From assembly GCA_964194845.1 (NCBI GenBank), contig CAXMNX010000044.1, positions 1 to 32,743 on the forward strand: 32,743 nt of DNA, given 5' to 3'. Below the pieces are notes generated by a model that was not told the origin of the DNA, did no database searches, and was given only the letters and a program-made list of their open reading frames with translations. The DNA comes from CAXMNX01 sp964194845. GTDB lineage: Bacteria > Pseudomonadota > Alphaproteobacteria > Rhodobacterales > Rhodobacteraceae. This document shows positions 31,281-32,743 of the stretch, in pieces (position 1 is the stretch's first letter; every line of letters begins with the position of its first letter). Made by a program: the position numbers and the translations under genes.

Positions 31281-31626
31281 CGTCAATGGTGCCCCTTCGA
31301 TGTCTCGGACCCGACCATAATCCGAATTTGCGTCAGATTGTGTGATGCGGCAATAGAGATATTCTTGGCCGAAGCCGACAGACAATTGGGCATTTCATGC
31401 AAAAGCGGCCGCGACGCGCGACCGCCATCCGGGTTAGTATTCAGATTAGTTTCAAGTCATAACTGATTGGTATATAACGACTAAATACATACCTTCATAC
31501 CCGTCTAGTGGCGTTTTAGCGTGTAGGGCTACAAATCGAATTAAATTTATCTGGACAAACTTTGCAACCGGTTGCAAAAATGGTTGGTGAGATCGGCGGT
31601 AAGTACCGATCCGCGGGGAGAATCCG
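31281..31626. other. 346-bp divergent spacer with LacI-type operator
   Basis: The spacer separates the desaturase gene (minus) and the IolI-like gene (plus). It is A/T-rich between 31440 and 31580 and contains the perfect palindrome listed separately. An A/T block TTAAATTTAT (31541-31550) just upstream of the palindrome could hold a -10 element for the plus-strand gene, but I cannot assign a convincing -35. A 64-codon frame on the minus strand here has no coding character. Confidence 0.55.
31561..31578. promoter_or_regulatory. LacI-family operator (perfect 18-bp palindrome)
   Basis: TTTGCAACCGGTTGCAAA is an exact palindrome with a central CG and TTGCAA half-site ends, the standard appearance of a LacI/GalR-family operator. 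It lies 48 bp before the ATG of the IolI-like gene, just downstream of an A/T-rich block that could be a promoter, so binding would repress by blocking polymerase. No LacI-type gene is in the window. Confidence 0.8.
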
Positions 31627-32445
31627 ATGCTGTCGATGGCTGTCAATCATATGGCGGTTCCGAGAATGCGTTTTGACGCAGTCCTTGAGTTGTCGGCAGA
31701 GCTTGGGTGCGTTGGCGTGGAATTCCGCAACGATCTAAGCGCGCCGCTTTTTGACGGCGAGACCGCCGAGGCGGCAAAATCAGCCGCCCATGCGTGCGGC
31801 CAAAAAATATTGGCGCTGGCAGAGGTAAAGGCGTTCAATGAGCTGACCGAAGCCCGCCTGCCGGACGTTCAGCGCATCATTGCCGCCGCGCAAACTTGCG
31901 GCGCGGAGGGTGTCAGCCTAATTCCGCGAAATGGCGGCCCGGCGGGCAAAGGATCGGATGCCAAGTCGCGTCTGCGGGATGCGCTTCTGTTGTTGAAACC
32001 CCTGCTGGACGATGCGAATTTACTGGGCTTTATAGAGCCGCTAGGCTTTGAAACTTCAACACTTCGCTTCAAATCCGACGCGCTGGAAGCGATTGAAAAC
32101 GTTTGCGGAACCGGCACATTTCGATTAATTCACGACACGTTTCATCACTGTCTTAGCGGTGAAACCGAGCTTTACCCGAGCGAGACAGCCATAGTTCACG
32201 TATCCGGCGTGACGAACGCCGATCTATCGCCCGCTGATATGCGGGATCAGCACCGCGGTCTGGTCGACCGGTCAGATCGGCTGGGCAACGTCGTGCAGCT
32301 TCGATCGCTGATGTCTGGTGGCTATGATGGCCCCATTTCGTTCGAACCATTTGCACCCGAAATTCATGCGTTGGAGGATCCAGGCACCGCGTTGGCGGCG
32401 TCGATAAATTTCCTGCGCACCGAGCTGGCGGCTATTGCCGCTTGA
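31627..32445 (+). CDS. TIM-barrel sugar isomerase, IolI/xylose-isomerase-like
   Basis: 272 residues; GGGGAG lies just before the ATG. One AP-endonuclease-2/xylose-isomerase-like TIM barrel is present. Likely metal ligands are Glu137 (GFIEPLGFE), Asp170 with His173/His174 (RLIHDTFHH), His191 (VHVSG) and Glu240 (ISFEPFAPE). The C-terminal HRGLVDRSDRLGNVVQLRSLMSGGYDGPISFEPF is like 2-keto-myo-inositol isomerases and related inosose enzymes. The likely reaction is isomerisation or epimerisation of an inosose or keto-sugar in the cytoplasm. Downstream, 82 bp away, begins a sugar-type ABC binding protein, and a LacI-type operator lies upstream: the makings of an inducible sugar/cyclitol operon. A hydroxypyruvate-isomerase-like role is the main alternative. 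Confidence 0.85.
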   Translation: MLSMAVNHMAVPRMRFDAVLELSAELGCVGVEFRNDLSAPLFDGETAEAAKSAAHACGQKILALAEVKAFNELTEARLPDVQRIIAAAQTCGAEGVSLIPRNGGPAGKGSDAKSRLRDALLLLKPLLDDANLLGFIEPLGFETSTLRFKSDALEAIENVCGTGTFRLIHDTFHHCLSGETELYPSETAIVHVSGVTNADLSPADMRDQHRGLVDRSDRLGNVVQLRSLMSGGYDGPISFEPFAPEIHALEDPGTALAASINFLRTELAAIAA

Positions 32446-32479
32446 AATGAAACTGAAATTCCGTCTCAATTGGCGGGTA

Positions 32480-32507
32480 TCCGGCACAATGGATAAGGTG
32501 CGCCGGA
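32480..32507 (+). other. Intercistronic hairpin before the binding-protein gene
   Basis: TCCGGCAC (32480-32487) and GTGC-GC-CGGA (32498-32507) can pair with a two-base bulge around a ten-base loop. No T-run follows, so it is not a classical terminator. It could act as an mRNA-stability or processing element setting expression of the downstream periplasmic protein apart from the isomerase. Confidence 0.35.
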
Positions 32508-32527
32508 CACCACATAGGGAGATAACT

Positions 32528-32743
32528 ATGAAAAAAACACTAATCATTGCGGGCCTGGCCTCGCTTCTTTCAACTGCTGCTTTCGCTCAGGAAATCGGCG
32601 CGACGATCTCTCGTTTCGACGACAACTGGCTAACCGTGATGCGCAACGGCATGACCGAACATGCGGATAGCCTCGATGGTGTCAGCCTGCAAATGGAAGA
32701 CGCCACAGACGACATCGCCAAACAGATCGACCAGGTGGCGAAC
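32528..32743 (+). CDS. Sugar/cyclitol ABC transporter periplasmic binding protein (RbsB/MocB-like), 3' truncated
   Basis: Only the first 72 codons are in the window. AGGGAG lies about seven bases before ATG 32528. A signal peptide (MKKTLIIAGLASLLSTAAFAQ) is followed by a mature start EIGATISRFDDNWLTVMRNGM and LDGVSLQMEDATDDIAKQIDQVAN, which is the N-terminal lobe of a periplasmic-binding-protein type 1 (ribose/galactose/inositol class). The phrase RFDDNWLTVMRNGM and the closing xxEDAxxDxxKQxxQV are typical of binding proteins annotated as rhizopine- or inositol-binding (MocB, IbpA). Permease and ATPase genes are expected beyond the right edge. Confidence 0.88.
   Translation, partial: MKKTLIIAGLASLLSTAAFAQEIGATISRFDDNWLTVMRNGMTEHADSLDGVSLQMEDATDDIAKQIDQVAN

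Noticed and set aside
31452..31646. 64-codon minus-strand frame in the desaturase/isomerase spacer
   Set aside because: It runs through the LacI-type palindrome and into the start of the isomerase gene, with no ribosome site or domain; it is better explained as regulatory DNA.
1..32743. Mobile elements, prophage, defence islands, tRNA or rRNA genes
   Set aside because: I looked for transposase, integrase, toxin/antitoxin or restriction motifs, terminal repeats and tRNA-like T-loops in the gaps and found none; the gene set is chiefly conserved chromosomal.

Overview
The window reads as chromosomal DNA of an alphaproteobacterium, most likely Rhodobacterales (Roseobacter/Rhodobacter relatives). 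I infer this from gene content: a DUF4167 protein, the run lptF-lptG-lptD-surA-pdxA-rsmA facing a pepA-holC pair, a prfA-prmC pair, a Mur/Fur regulator of the alphaproteobacterial type, and an iron-box-like operator. Base composition is GC-rich and looks even. I see no insertion sequence, prophage, CRISPR array, tRNA or rRNA. Almost every gene is intact; only the first and last are cut by the window edges.

Layout. 1-1168 is the C-terminal half of an ABC-F ATPase. Next come a possible 54-residue membrane peptide with a terminator-like hairpin, a two-TM protein of unknown function, and a membrane-anchored retropepsin-like protease. pepA-holC (minus) diverges from lptF-lptG-lptD-surA-pdxA-rsmA (plus). 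In this plus-strand operon genes overlap by 4 bp or sit a few bases apart. It combines LPS export to the outer membrane, outer-membrane protein folding, pyridoxal phosphate synthesis and 16S rRNA dimethylation. A minus-strand block follows: DUF4167, and prmC-prfA (release factor 1 and its methyltransferase). A small secreted Cys-rich protein (plus) overlaps tail-to-tail with a DUF1499 protein (minus), followed by an agmatinase-like ureohydrolase and an M20 amidohydrolase.

From 18.2 kb the plus strand carries mazG, a periplasmic ferric-iron binding protein behind a promoter with a built-in palindrome, a nucleoside hydrolase, a GNAT acetyltransferase, SelO, an NhaP-type antiporter and a Mur/Fur regulator. 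The minus strand from 29.3 kb down to 25.06 kb is a probable envelope operon: L,D-transpeptidase, lpxD, a dedicated acyl carrier protein and a ketoacyl-ACP synthase. Divergent from it is an M15/DUF882 (MepK-like) peptidase. One gene of this pair makes 3-3 peptidoglycan cross-links and the other probably cuts them.

The right end holds a MocD-like desaturase/oxygenase (minus), divergent from an IolI-like sugar isomerase and the start of a sugar/inositol-type ABC binding protein. A perfect 18-bp LacI-type palindrome lies in the spacer. This is probably the edge of a cyclitol (inositol or rhizopine-like) uptake and breakdown locus and is the most accessory-looking part of the window. Overall the window is mostly conserved housekeeping DNA. 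The best leads are regulatory sites (iron operator, LacI-type operator) and two gene associations (ldt with lpxD-ACP-KAS; a moc/iol-like cluster) rather than an obvious new defence or mobile system.
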